The notes: a model not told the origin generated them from the letters alone. A DNA stretch of 64,000 bases from Arthrobacter burdickii (GCF_030433645.1 NZ_JAROCG010000001.1:1426001-1490000), one strand, 5' to 3'; positions 27,111 to 35,802 are shown, counted from the stretch's first letter. A program made the numbers and translations.

Positions 27111-28888
27111 CGACCAGCACGCTTGATGAGGCCAGCCGCCGCACCGCCGGACGCTGGAAGCCGCGCGACGTGACGTGTGTACTGGCCGGCGTCGTGGCGC
27201 TGGCACTCGCCGTGGGAGCCGCCTCCACGGTGGCTGTGCCCGTGAACAGCGACCTGGGGCTCGTCGCCGTGCTGCCCTACCCGTTCTGGGTGGGGGTCCT
27301 GCTGCTGCACGTCGCCTTCGTCGTGGCGTTGCGGGGGGATGCCGCCGGCCCGGCGCGCCGTCCGGTCATGATCTGGCTCATGGTGGTGCTCGTACTCGTG
27401 ATCTTCGGGACAGCAGCCTTCGTGACGGACGTACCGCGGGGTGAGGTTGCGTTCCGTCACCTCGGCATCGCCGACGCCCTCGCAGGCACCCAGGGGATCG
27501 ACCCGACCATCGACGCGTACTTCAACTGGCCGGGTTTCTTCGCCCTCCTGGCGACGGTGCTCGGGGCGACCGGACTCGACCCGGTGACCCTCGCCCTGTG
27601 GGCACCGGTGCTCAACATGGGTTTGTGGCTCGCTGCGATGGGCGTGCTGACCGGCTACCTGACGCGCGATGCGCGACGGCGCTGGCTCGCGCTCTGGCTC
27701 TTCTGCCTCGGCAACTGGCAGGACCAGGACTACCTGTCCCCCCAGGCGTTCGGCTTCTTCCTGCATCTCGTCGTGATCGCGCTGGTCGTCGGCCCCTTGG
27801 CGGCGCGGGTGCCCAAGATCCACGGTCTCGGGCGCGCGCAGCTCACGTCGTGGTGGCGAGGGCGATCGGCTGCCGAGACCCGACCGGTGCTCCGGACGGG
27901 CGCCCTCGCGGTGGCCCTTCTGCTCGTCGCCGTCATCTGCGCGAGCCACCAACTGACACCGTTCATGTTGCTCATCGCCATCACCGCCCTCACCCTGAGC
28001 GGACGTATCTGGCCCAGTCGGCTGCTGCTGATCACGGCGGTCGTGCTGGCGCTCTGGCTTCTCTACCCCGCCAGTGCCTACCTCGTCGGGCACCCGCCGC
28101 TGGCGGACGCGGGACTGCAGGTCGCGACCGAGGCGAACGTCACCGACCGCATAGCCGGGTCGGCCGGGCATGTGTTCGTGGTGAGGATCAGGGTGGTTCT
28201 CACCCTCGTGCTGTGGGCGCTCGCCGCACTGGGCGCACTACGGGACTGGCGCCGGGGGCGTCTCGATATCCGCGTGGTACTCCTCGCCGTCACCCCCCTG
28301 GTGCTCTTCCCCGCGCAGGCGTACGGCGGGGAGATGCTCATCCGCGTCTCGCTGTTCGCACTGCCCTTCGTCGCCCTGCAGGCGTGTTCGGTCCTGCTTC
28401 CCGACGGCGGCACACGTCCCTCCTCCCGCGCCGTGGCGGGCCTTGTCCTCACCTGCTTCCTGCTGGCCGTGCTGACCGTGACCGGCCGGTTCGGGAACGC
28501 CCGGTACGACGTCTTCACCGACGATGAAATGAGCGCCATCGCTGCCGTGCAGGGCATGGCGCCGCCGGGTTCGGCGATCATCTCGGCTGCGAATCCGACG
28601 CCGTGGCGCAGCGAGGGCTACCTCGACCACCGGTACAGGACGGTCGATGACCTGTGCCTGAAAGACCTGGCGGCAGCGACCTGCGGCCCGGCCGTCTACG
28701 ATTACATCCGGCACAATCCTGGCGGCGGAGTCGTGCTGCTCACGCGCTCCGCGGAGGCGAGCCTCGTGCTTCAGGGCACCACCACCGCGGGCGAGTTCGC
28801 CGAGCTGGAGGAGTGGCTGAGCGTGCAGGATGGCGTGGAGCTCGCGTTCAGCAACGCCGATGCGCGAGCATACACGGTGGCGCGATGA
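27107..28888 (+). CDS. Large polytopic membrane protein, possible GT-C transferase or polymerase
   Basis: A 593-residue protein with roughly 12 membrane helices and a C-terminal soluble segment of about 130 residues (from AVQGMAPPGSAIISAANPTP). Between helices lie conserved-looking polar loops: AGTQGIDPTIDAYFNWPGFF and NWQDQDYLSPQAFGFF. Acidic residues in the first extracellular loops and the soluble C-terminal domain are the layout of GT-C glycosyltransferases and O-antigen polymerase-type enzymes, but I cannot name a family. ATGA overlap with the flippase gene and with the next small membrane gene. Confidence 0.7.
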   Translation: MTTSTLDEASRRTAGRWKPRDVTCVLAGVVALALAVGAASTVAVPVNSDLGLVAVLPYPFWVGVLLLHVAFVVALRGDAAGPARRPVMIWLMVVLVLVIFGTAAFVTDVPRGEVAFRHLGIADALAGTQGIDPTIDAYFNWPGFFALLATVLGATGLDPVTLALWAPVLNMGLWLAAMGVLTGYLTRDARRRWLALWLFCLGNWQDQDYLSPQAFGFFLHLVVIALVVGPLAARVPKIHGLGRAQLTSWWRGRSAAETRPVLRTGALAVALLLVAVICASHQLTPFMLLIAITALTLSGRIWPSRLLLITAVVLALWLLYPASAYLVGHPPLADAGLQVATEANVTDRIAGSAGHVFVVRIRVVLTLVLWALAALGALRDWRRGRLDIRVVLLAVTPLVLFPAQAYGGEMLIRVSLFALPFVALQACSVLLPDGGTRPSSRAVAGLVLTCFLLAVLTVTGRFGNARYDVFTDDEMSAIAAVQGMAPPGSAIISAANPTPWRSEGYLDHRYRTVDDLCLKDLAAATCGPAVYDYIRHNPGGGVVLLTRSAEASLVLQGTTTAGEFAELEEWLSVQDGVELAFSNADARAYTVAR

Positions 28889-29220
28889 GCGGCGTCAGCC
28901 GGGGCACCGTGGTGCTCGGTCTCCTGGCCGTCGCGCTGTCGCTGGCGACGCTCGTCGGGCTGCCGGCACCGCTGCAGGCGGTCGCCGCACTGGCCGTCCT
29001 CATCCTGCTCCCGGGACAGGCACTGGTGCGGCTCATGGACGTGAAGGACCTCGCGCTCGGCGCCCTGCTCGTCCTGGCGCTCGGCCTCGCCGTGCTCACG
29101 GCAGTGTCCACGGCGATGTTCTACCTCGCGCTCTGGTCGTGGCAGGCGTGCGTGGTCACGATGGGCGTCATCACCATCCTCGCGTGCATGGCGCGCGCAC
29201 GGCAGGAGGCCGCAGCATGA
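28885..29220 (+). CDS. Small membrane protein (DUF1616-like half)
   Basis: A 111-residue protein with three to four hydrophobic helices. LLPGQALVRLMDVKDLALGA followed by a long helix resembles the N-terminal part of DUF1616-type membrane proteins found in glycan clusters. It overlaps the upstream gene (ATGA) and the downstream frame (ATGA). Its 3' end, together with the beginning of the next frame, is duplicated about 270 bases further on in decayed form. Function unknown. Confidence 0.65.
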   Translation: MSGVSRGTVVLGLLAVALSLATLVGLPAPLQAVAALAVLILLPGQALVRLMDVKDLALGALLVLALGLAVLTAVSTAMFYLALWSWQACVVTMGVITILACMARARQEAAA

Positions 29221-29500
29221 TCATCGACGTGGCGGGACTTCTCGCGACGGCCGTTCTGCTCTTCACCCTCGTCGCGCTCGAGTTCCGGCGCGTCGGACCG
29301 GACAGCGGCCTACCGTCCGCAGCTGACCGGCCCCCCGCTCGGCATGCTGCTCGTCCTGGTGTTCTGCCCCGCCTTGCTCCGGGCGATGTCCTACCCCGCT
29401 TTGCGGCCGTGGCAGGTGTGCGTCGTCACGATGGGCGTCATCAGAGTCCCTACGTGCAGGGAACGCGCTCGGCGGGCGGGATGCTGATCGACCTGGCAGG
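29055..29500. repeat. Diverged 270-base tandem duplication
   Basis: The segment around 29055-29240 is repeated at about 29334-29505. In the best-kept part, 29140-29173 and 29410-29443 differ at only 2 of 34 bases (offset 270). The copies also share CGCTCGGC-x-CTGCTCGTCCTGG at the left and ATG-x-TGATCGAC-type starts at the right (29217 and 29481, offset 264). Small indels and many substitutions show that the second copy is decaying. Confidence 0.7.
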
Positions 29501-29585
29501 GACCGTGAGTCGCAGGGGTGTCGCCGTCATGTGGATCATGTACCTGCTCCTCGTCCTTCCCCGTGTCATGGGACTGCTCCTATGA
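29217..29585 (+). pseudogene. Chimeric frame created by a decayed tandem duplication
   Basis: This 122-codon frame begins MIIDVAGLLATAVLLF with one membrane helix, runs through a hydrophilic, arginine- and proline-rich middle, and ends MLIDLAGT to a second helix. The middle is the second, eroded copy of the preceding small membrane gene read out of frame; in the proper frame it still reads WQVCVVTMGVI. MLIDLAGT at 29481 is the second copy of MIIDVAGL at 29217. The frame may still be translated because its stop overlaps the next start (ATGA), but it looks like a by-product rather than a functional protein. Confidence 0.5.
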
Positions 29586-30634
29586 ACGGCGCGGCGCGGT
29601 GGTGGCTCGTCAGCGACCTCCACCTGGGCGTCTCGGACGACGACCCCCGTTCCCCCGGGAGGGTATTGCCCGAGTTCCTGCGCGGCGAGGTTCTTGCAGC
29701 CTCCGATCTGCAGCAGCACGTCGTGTTCGTCGGTGACACGTTCGAACTGGCCGGGTTCACCGAGGAGGAGACCCTGGCCCGGCTCGAGTCCATCCTGTCC
29801 TGCCACCTCGACACCTTCCGGGCACTGAAGGCGTGCGCCACGCGCGGTGTACAGCTGCACTTCGTGTGCGGCAACCACGACGTGGAGCTGGCCCGGCCCT
29901 CGGTCGCCGCCCGCCTGGCGGCGCTGCTGTCACCCGTCGAGCCTGCCCGGGTCCAGGTGCACCCGTGGTTCCTCCATGTGCCCGGCGTGCTGGTGGCGGA
30001 GCACGGGCACCAGCACCACGCGCTGCACCGGATACCCGAGGTGCTCCGGGCCGCGGTCAACGGTACCGACGAGCTGGACCTACCGCCGCTCGCCGCTTGG
30101 AACGAAAATCCGTCCAGGTCCCGCCTGAGTCGCGCGGGGGCCGTGGCGCGGGCGTGCCTGGCGTCCGAGCGGGCGGAACTCCGCGTCCGGGAACACGCGT
30201 ACGACCAGTTGTTGCAGACCGAGTCACTGCGGCTCGCGCTCGATGGGGTGGCCGTTCGGGATCTGGCGCGGCTGTCCCGGTTCCGGACGGTGTCGGCGCT
30301 CCCTGTCACCGCGACCCGGATGGTGCTCGCGGCCGCGGGGCGGAACGTCGTCAGGGAGGACGCCCCCGCTGCAGCGGTCCGGGTCGCGCGTACCCTCGAG
30401 GCGCACGGCGCCGCGGTGTCCTGGTACGTCTCGGGTCACACCCACCGGGCGCTCGAGTCGGCCCTCGAGGCGAGCCCCACCCGGTACGCCAACACCGGCA
30501 CCTGGGGGTCGGACGTCCGCGGTCGTGGACTCGACCAGTCGGACCGTCGTGCGTTCCCGTACGTCGTGGTCGACGTGGCCCGCGACGGCGCCACCAGCGG
30601 TGGGCTGCGCTACTGGCGACCGGCGGGTAGCTGA
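29582..30634 (+). CDS. Calcineurin-like metallophosphoesterase
   Basis: A 350-residue metallophosphoesterase with all five family motifs: SDLHLG, GDTFE, CGNHD, EHGHQH and SGHTH, giving a full two-metal site. No signal peptide or membrane helix is seen, so it acts in the cytoplasm. The start ATG 29582 overlaps the chimeric frame stop (ATGA), placing it at the end of the surface cluster transcript. It could remove a phosphate put on by the HprK-like kinase or process a pyrophosphate intermediate; both ideas are inference. Confidence 0.85.
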   Translation: MNGAARWWLVSDLHLGVSDDDPRSPGRVLPEFLRGEVLAASDLQQHVVFVGDTFELAGFTEEETLARLESILSCHLDTFRALKACATRGVQLHFVCGNHDVELARPSVAARLAALLSPVEPARVQVHPWFLHVPGVLVAEHGHQHHALHRIPEVLRAAVNGTDELDLPPLAAWNENPSRSRLSRAGAVARACLASERAELRVREHAYDQLLQTESLRLALDGVAVRDLARLSRFRTVSALPVTATRMVLAAAGRNVVREDAPAAAVRVARTLEAHGAAVSWYVSGHTHRALESALEASPTRYANTGTWGSDVRGRGLDQSDRRAFPYVVVDVARDGATSGGLRYWRPAGS

Positions 30635-30833
30635 GCCCTACCGGGTCGCGGCGCGCCGGCGGGCCAGCTGCATAACCTGGGCAGGGCCGTTCAAGTGCTC
30701 GCAAACCGCCTGCTCGAAGATCCTCCCCGCATGGAGTGAGTGCCGGCGTACCCGCCCGCAGAAAACGGGTCGCCGAGCAGGATTCAGACAGGACTCCCAG
30801 CCACGGGGCCTAGCGCGGTAGGTGTGGACATGA

Positions 30834-30875
30834 ATGTGCCGGGACTTCCTCTTCACAGATGAAGTCCCGGCACAT
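30834..30875. terminator. Bidirectional terminator-type hairpin
   Basis: ATGTGCCGGGACTTC (30834-30848) and GAAGTCCCGGCACAT (30861-30875) are perfect 15-base arms around a 12-base loop. It lies between the convergent phosphoesterase and secreted-protein genes, 26 bases from the stop of the latter, and is the natural terminator of both. The remaining 200 bases upstream (30635-30833) hold nothing I can identify. Confidence 0.7.
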
Positions 30876-30901
30876 AGCGTCCGAATGCCGGCCGTGACCT
30901 G

Positions 30902-33097
30902 TTACCTCAGCGTGAGCACCAGCGTGGGTGCGGAGGTAGCGCCGGCTTCCTTGGAGTTGAGGATCAGGCCGTCGCTGCTGCTGGAGTCGATGCCCAGGGA
31001 GAGCTGCTGGCCTAGCTCACCGGCCAGGCCGGTGGCCGAGAGCGGAACGCTGTAACGGGTGTTGATCGCTGTCGGACCCAGCGTGCCGATGCTGGCGCCG
31101 GGGGCAGGAGCGTTGGCGTACGTGATCCCGGTCTCGGTCCAGCTGTCATTGGCGACCAGCTTGATATTCTGCTTGCCCGTCGACCCGTTACCTGCGCTGG
31201 TCAGCTGCAGCGTGGCACTCTCGATCGTCCTGCCCGCATACGCTCTCAGGTTGAACGCCAGGTACGTGATCTCTATCGGGCTGCTGTCCACCCACAGCGT
31301 GGGGCTCGTGCCACGGTTCGTCCCCGGCGCCCCGCTGGACACATAGCTGTCGGCGGTCGCCGTCAGCGTGACGGTCTCCAACGTGCCACCGGCCGCGGGA
31401 GCCGTGGTGAAGGTCCAGGTCCTGCTTGTCGCCAACGGGTTGCCGGCAGCATCCGTCACCCCACCGGTTCCGCCCGTGATCGTCGCCGTGTACGTGGTAC
31501 CTGGCGTGAGGTCCGCAGTCGGGTTCAGCGTCGCAATCCTGCCCGTGCTGTCGAGTGTGACGGTGGCGCCCACTGAGGTGCTGCTGCCCTGCGCCATGAG
31601 GGTGAAGGTGTTCGCCGTGACCGTCGCCGGGCTGATCGCCTCCGAGAACGATGCCGTCACATCGGACGCCGGCGCCACGGACGTGGTGCCATCAGCCGGC
31701 GTCGTAGCCGTCACCGTCGGAGCCGTCGTATCCGTTGGCGTCGGCGCAGGACTCCCGCCGCCGCTGGGGTCGTGGAAGTGCCAGTAACGGTTCGTGGCGT
31801 TCACGTCGGCGAGGATCAGCACACCGCTGTTGGCCGTGCCCCGCGCCGCGCTGTTGAGGTTCTGTTTCGTCGACGTCACGTTGTGCACGTACTGGTCGGC
31901 GTCCACGATGCGAGGGATCTTCGTGGCGGCGGCCAGCTGGCCGGGGTCGTTCAGCGGCGCGGACTTCTCATAGATCGCGCCCCCCGTGGTGGAACAGACG
32001 CCGGCGTTCGTGGTGCCGCTGGGCTTGGGATAGGTGGCGAAGGTCCGCAGCCGCTGCGCGGCCTCGTCGATCAGGACGATCACCCGGTTGGGGCACTCGC
32101 CCTGGGTCGCGATCGTGTGGGCCGTCCACTGCGAGGACGCGTTGTCCAGTGCCAACAGCTGGATCAGCGGCTGGGACGGGGAGGTGAATGATGTCTTGAC
32201 CGCGGCGAAGACCCGGCCACCGGAGGAATCCAGCCACTTCAGGTTCATGTGGTCATCACCGCTGTTCAGTCCCGACGTCGCCGCCACGGCAGGGCTCCAG
32301 GAGGTGTTCGACGCTCCATCGACGTGGAAGCTCCAGTACATGCCGTCGGTGGCATCGCCGACCTCACGGCTCCACATCAATCCCATCTTGCCGGGTCCGA
32401 ACGCGATCAGGGCGGAGATGTCGTCCACTGAGACGTTGCTCAACCCCGCGGGGTGCGGAAACGGCGTCCCCCACGTCGTGCCGTCCGTGCCGGTGACGTT
32501 CAAATAGATCCGGTTGTCCTGCTCTCGCCAGGTGGCCCACACCCGACCGGTCGAGTCCTTGTCGATGGTCAGGGCCTCGACCTTGGAGTTGTTGATCTGC
32601 GTGGAGCTGAGCAGCGTGTAGGTCTTCGTGCTCGCGTTGTAGCTGTAGCGGCGCATCGTCGTCGGGAAGTTCGGCTCGGCCGGCAGGCCGTCGTTGACGA
32701 ACCGGTAGCTGGCCACAAAGAGCGTCGACCCGTCCCACAGGACATCGTGATGGGTGCTGGCGCGCGTCTCAGTCGCCACACCGGTATCGACCCACGAGCT
32801 CGTTCCGGTGTCGAACCGGAAGATGTGGAAATCCGCGCTAGCCGTGTCCCACAGGTTCCCCCACCAGAACCCGTCGTTGAACCAGAGCGCGTTGGTCGCC
32901 CGCTTCGTACCCGTCGGGGTACCCGTCCCGGCATGGGACGGACCCTCGACCCCGACATCACCGGGAGCAGCCGACGCCGCGACCGGCACCACCAGGGCGC
33001 CCAGCGCAAGCAGCAGCGCGGTCAGCAGAGCGCCGAGCCAGGAAGCCCTGCGGCCTCTACCACGCCTGCCCAGGGGAAGGAATCCATCGTTGCGCAT
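30902..33097 (-). CDS. Secreted multidomain protein: BNR-like, Big_5 Ig-like and DNRLRE domains
   Basis: A 731-residue exported protein. Residues 1-45 are a Sec signal peptide (basic RRGRGRRASW, a long hydrophobic core, cleavage near ASAAPG). The next 430 residues resemble a BNR/propeller-type fold (LWFNDGFWWGNLWDT, ASTHHDVLWDGSTLFVASYR). After a Pro/Thr linker comes a bacterial Ig-like domain (DTTAPTVTATTPADGTTSVA), then a DNRLRE/CBM-like domain (TADSYVSSGAPGTNRG to TYLAFNL). No LPXTG or membrane anchor is visible, so it is probably released. GGGAG before ATG 33097 sets the start. Binding or processing of extracellular glycan is likely; an enzymatic activity cannot be shown. Confidence 0.78.
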   Translation of the reverse strand: MRNDGFLPLGRRGRGRRASWLGALLTALLLALGALVVPVAASAAPGDVGVEGPSHAGTGTPTGTKRATNALWFNDGFWWGNLWDTASADFHIFRFDTGTSSWVDTGVATETRASTHHDVLWDGSTLFVASYRFVNDGLPAEPNFPTTMRRYSYNASTKTYTLLSSTQINNSKVEALTIDKDSTGRVWATWREQDNRIYLNVTGTDGTTWGTPFPHPAGLSNVSVDDISALIAFGPGKMGLMWSREVGDATDGMYWSFHVDGASNTSWSPAVAATSGLNSGDDHMNLKWLDSSGGRVFAAVKTSFTSPSQPLIQLLALDNASSQWTAHTIATQGECPNRVIVLIDEAAQRLRTFATYPKPSGTTNAGVCSTTGGAIYEKSAPLNDPGQLAAATKIPRIVDADQYVHNVTSTKQNLNSAARGTANSGVLILADVNATNRYWHFHDPSGGGSPAPTPTDTTAPTVTATTPADGTTSVAPASDVTASFSEAISPATVTANTFTLMAQGSSTSVGATVTLDSTGRIATLNPTADLTPGTTYTATITGGTGGVTDAAGNPLATSRTWTFTTAPAAGGTLETVTLTATADSYVSSGAPGTNRGTSPTLWVDSSPIEITYLAFNLRAYAGRTIESATLQLTSAGNGSTGKQNIKLVANDSWTETGITYANAPAPGASIGTLGPTAINTRYSVPLSATGLAGELGQQLSLGIDSSSSDGLILNSKEAGATSAPTLVLTLR

Positions 33098-33155
33098 CGT
33101 TGCTCCCGAAGTCGACTGACATATCGAACCTCCCCAGGTTTGTCCAGTGTCCATT

Positions 33156-33177
33156 GGTTGACCCTTGAGAATCAACC
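33156..33177. promoter_or_regulatory. Inverted repeat upstream of the secreted-protein gene
   Basis: GGTTGA (33156-33161) and TCAACC (33172-33177) are perfect 6-base arms, 10 bases apart, 59 bases before the start of the secreted protein gene. This may be an operator; no regulator is assigned. Confidence 0.3.
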
Positions 33178-33316
33178 CTCAACGTGGCGCGAAACTACCT
33201 GTCCAGCACGCAGTATTGCCCGTGATCGTGTGACGTTCCCCCGGGTAGCCGGCCTTGTCGTTGCTCCGGCACCCCTACCGTGGAGATCAGTGCAGGCGGG
33301 CCAGCAGCGGCCCCTC

Positions 33317-34591
33317 CTACGGCGTCGTGCCGAAGATCGTGCGGTCGAGGAAGGGGTTGCGGAACTTGCCCTCGGGGTCCATGCGCAGGGCCAGCGCTCG
33401 GAAGTCGTCGAAGCGGGGGTAGAGCGGCGCGAGGTGTGCTGCCTCGGCAGCGAACAGCTTGCCCCAGTGCGGGCGGGCCTGGAGCGGGGCGAGCGCGGCC
33501 TCGATCTCGGGCAGGAGTGCTTCCACCTCGTCCTGCAGAGGCTTCCAGGTGAAGTGCAGGCCGATTCCGGGACGCTGGTAGTTGGTGCTGAGCCACAGCT
33601 CGTCCGCCGCCATCGACCGCACTTCCGAGACCTGCAGCAGGGGCGTGATCCGCGGTGCGAGTTCGCGCATCCGCTGGATCGCCTCGACGGCGTGCTCGCT
33701 TCCCACGAGGTACTCGGTCTGCAGCTCCTGGCCGTTGCTGGGGGTGAAGGCGAGGCGGAAGTGCGCGAGGCGGTCTGACCACGGTCCGGGGACGCCGAGT
33801 TGCTGTGTGCAGTGGTCGGCGGCGACGCCCGGTACCGGGTGGTAGGCGCGGTCCGCCGGGACGCCGCCGTAGAACTGCGCCGGCACGTCGGAGCCGCTGT
33901 CCATCCTGCTCTTGAGCCACACCTGTCCGATCGTGTCTCCGGCCCAGTCGGTGAACAGGCTGACGCTGTAGGCGGACGAGGTCGCGGCGTCGTAGTCGGC
34001 GAGGACCGCGTCCCACGGCACCTCGGTGAAGACGTCCTGGCGCACCTCGAAGGTCGGCTCGATGCGCAGGGTCACGCGGTGGACGACGCCGAGTGCGCCG
34101 AGGCCGACCACCATGCCGTCGAAGTCGGCGTCCCCCTTTCCGACGGTCAGGACGTCGCCGGACGCGGTGACCAGCTCCAACCCGACGACGGCGGTGGCGA
34201 GGTTGCCGTTGGCGTTCCCCGAACCGTGAGTGGCAGTGGCGATGGCGCCACCGACCGAGATGTGGGGGAGCGAGGCGAGGTTGTGGAGGGCGAAGCCGCG
34301 GCGCTGGAGGTGCTCCGCGAGGACGCCGTACCGTACACCGGCACCGACCGTGACGGTGAGCGCGCGCTCATCGACCTCGACGCCCGGGTCGAGCACGTCC
34401 AGGGACACGAGGGTCTCGGGGCTGTCGGCGATGTCGTTGAAGGAGTGGCGCGAGCCGAGAGCGCTGATGCGTGTGGCGCCGGCCACCGCCCTCCGGAGGT
34501 CGGCGAGCGACGTGGGATGCTCGATCGTGCGGGCGCGGTACTCGTAGTTCCCCGCCCAGTTGAGCCGGTCCCGTACCTGTTCCTCGATCAT
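33317..34591 (-). CDS. FAD-linked alditol/xylitol oxidase-like oxidoreductase
   Basis: A 424-residue flavoprotein of the VAO/PCMH family. GSRHSFNDIADS carries the His (about 49) that covalently binds FAD in alditol oxidase, followed by ATHGSGNANGNLA and GLGALGVVHRVTLRI of the FAD domain; the C-terminal ALO-type domain ends with HWGKLF and a DPEGKFRNPFL motif. Alditol oxidases convert xylitol, sorbitol or arabitol to the aldose with release of H2O2. It is divergent from a LacI gene whose operator lies between them, linking it to pentose use. L-gulonolactone or arabinonolactone oxidase is the alternative. Confidence 0.85.
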   Translation of the reverse strand: MIEEQVRDRLNWAGNYEYRARTIEHPTSLADLRRAVAGATRISALGSRHSFNDIADSPETLVSLDVLDPGVEVDERALTVTVGAGVRYGVLAEHLQRRGFALHNLASLPHISVGGAIATATHGSGNANGNLATAVVGLELVTASGDVLTVGKGDADFDGMVVGLGALGVVHRVTLRIEPTFEVRQDVFTEVPWDAVLADYDAATSSAYSVSLFTDWAGDTIGQVWLKSRMDSGSDVPAQFYGGVPADRAYHPVPGVAADHCTQQLGVPGPWSDRLAHFRLAFTPSNGQELQTEYLVGSEHAVEAIQRMRELAPRITPLLQVSEVRSMAADELWLSTNYQRPGIGLHFTWKPLQDEVEALLPEIEAALAPLQARPHWGKLFAAEAAHLAPLYPRFDDFRALALRMDPEGKFRNPFLDRTIFGTTP

Positions 34592-34685
34592 GGTGGTCCT
34601 TCTCTGGCCGGTGTCGCGACGTCTGGCCGGTATCGCGACGATGGGATGAAAGCTGGCACCACCTCGTCAACGGTGCCCGGCCATC

Positions 34686-34699
34686 CTACATCGTTGTAG
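34686..34699. promoter_or_regulatory. LacI-type operator between oxidase and regulator genes
   Basis: CTACATCGTTGTAG: outer arms CTACA/TGTAG are perfect and a CG sits at the centre, the layout of LacI-family operators. Its 12-base core is the exact reverse complement of the core at 35851-35862 upstream of the arabinoside operon. A -10-like TAGACT (34697-34702) overlaps it, so binding would block the lacI-type promoter. Confidence 0.65.
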
Positions 34700-34750
34700 A
34701 CTCGCCTCACGCGTGACGTACAGGGCATCACGGCGGGATGAGGGAGCGGC

Positions 34751-35767
34751 ATGGCGGCCACACTGAAGGACGTCGCGCTGGCGGCCGGTGTCTCGATCAA
34801 GACCGTCTCGAACGTCATCAACGACTACCAGCACATCCGCGCGGACACCAAGCAGCGGGTCATGGAGGCCATCTCCGAGCTCGGGTACAGCCCGAACCTC
34901 TCCGCGCGCAGCCTGCGCTCGGGCAGGACGGGCGTGATCGGACTCGCCGTGCCCGAACTCTCGCTGAGTTACTTCGCGGAGCTGGCGGACTCCATCATCA
35001 AGGCCGCTGAAGGGCGGGGCCTGAAGGTCCTCATCGAGCAGACGGGGGGAGACCGCGCCCACGAGCTCGAGATCCTCTCCAGCCCACGGCTCCAGATGAC
35101 GGACGGGCTGCTCTTCAGTCCGCTCGGTATGTCCAACGAGGACGCCGACCACCTGAACGTCAGCTTCCCGCTCGTCCTCCTCGGCGAACGGATCTTCGGT
35201 GGGCCGACCGACCACGTGACGATGAGCAACGTCGAGTCCGCGCAGGCTGCAACGGCACACCTGCTGTCCAAGGGCCGTCGCCGGATCGCCGTCGTCGGTG
35301 CGCACGAGGGTGAGGTGATCGGCTCCGCCGGGTTGCGCCTGCGGGGCTACCGGCAGGCGCTCGAGGAGGCCGGCGTTCCGTTCGACCCGAGGCTCCTGGG
35401 TTATACGACCCTGTGGCATCGCTCGAACGGTGCCACGTCGATGCGGCAACTGCTCGAGTCCGGCGTCGAATTCGATGCGGTGTTCGGCTTGAACGACACG
35501 CTGGCCCTCGGTGCCATGCGGGTGCTGCAGGAAGCGGGCCGGAGGATTCCCGACGACGTCGCCGTGATCGGCTTCGACGACCTCGACGAGGGCAGGTACT
35601 CCCTGCCGACGCTCTCGACGATCGACCCGGGCAGGGCCGAGATAGCCGACACCGCCGTGCGCGTCCTCCAGGAGCGCATCTCGAGCCGCGAGGACGATGT
35701 TCCACCGCGGGAGTTCGAGGCGCGTTTCCGGGTCGTCGAGCGCGAGTCCTCCGCACTGCCGGGCTAG
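34751..35767 (+). CDS. LacI-family regulator of the arabinoside operon
   Basis: A 338-residue LacI repressor. The head domain is complete: ATLKDVALAAGVSIKTVSNVI and the hinge LGYSPNLSARSLRSGRTGVI; the sugar-binding domain ends with the typical DDVAVIGFDD segment and ERESSALPG. GAGGGAGCGGC before ATG 34751 supports the start. It sits between the alditol-oxidase-like gene and the arabinoside transport operon, and matching operators flank it on both sides, so it most likely represses itself, the operon and perhaps the oxidase. The inducer is probably an arabinose-containing sugar. Confidence 0.93.
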   Translation: MAATLKDVALAAGVSIKTVSNVINDYQHIRADTKQRVMEAISELGYSPNLSARSLRSGRTGVIGLAVPELSLSYFAELADSIIKAAEGRGLKVLIEQTGGDRAHELEILSSPRLQMTDGLLFSPLGMSNEDADHLNVSFPLVLLGERIFGGPTDHVTMSNVESAQAATAHLLSKGRRRIAVVGAHEGEVIGSAGLRLRGYRQALEEAGVPFDPRLLGYTTLWHRSNGATSMRQLLESGVEFDAVFGLNDTLALGAMRVLQEAGRRIPDDVAVIGFDDLDEGRYSLPTLSTIDPGRAEIADTAVRVLQERISSREDDVPPREFEARFRVVERESSALPG

Positions 35768-35802
35768 TTCTCCGACCGGCACCGAAATTTTCGCCCAGCT
35801 GC

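Noticed and set aside
22989-30634. Lasso-peptide or other RiPP cluster
   Set aside because: HprK-like kinases occur in such clusters, but no precursor peptide, lasso cyclase or RRE/protease pair is found; glycosyltransferases and a flippase dominate instead.
30635-30720. tRNA-like sequence in the intergenic region
   Set aside because: A GTTCAAG-like stretch is present, but no acceptor or anticodon stem can be drawn.
30638-30856. 72-codon minus-strand frame between the phosphoesterase and the secreted protein
   Set aside because: It is arginine-rich, has no ribosome site, and includes one arm of the terminator hairpin. Likely a chance frame in GC-rich DNA.
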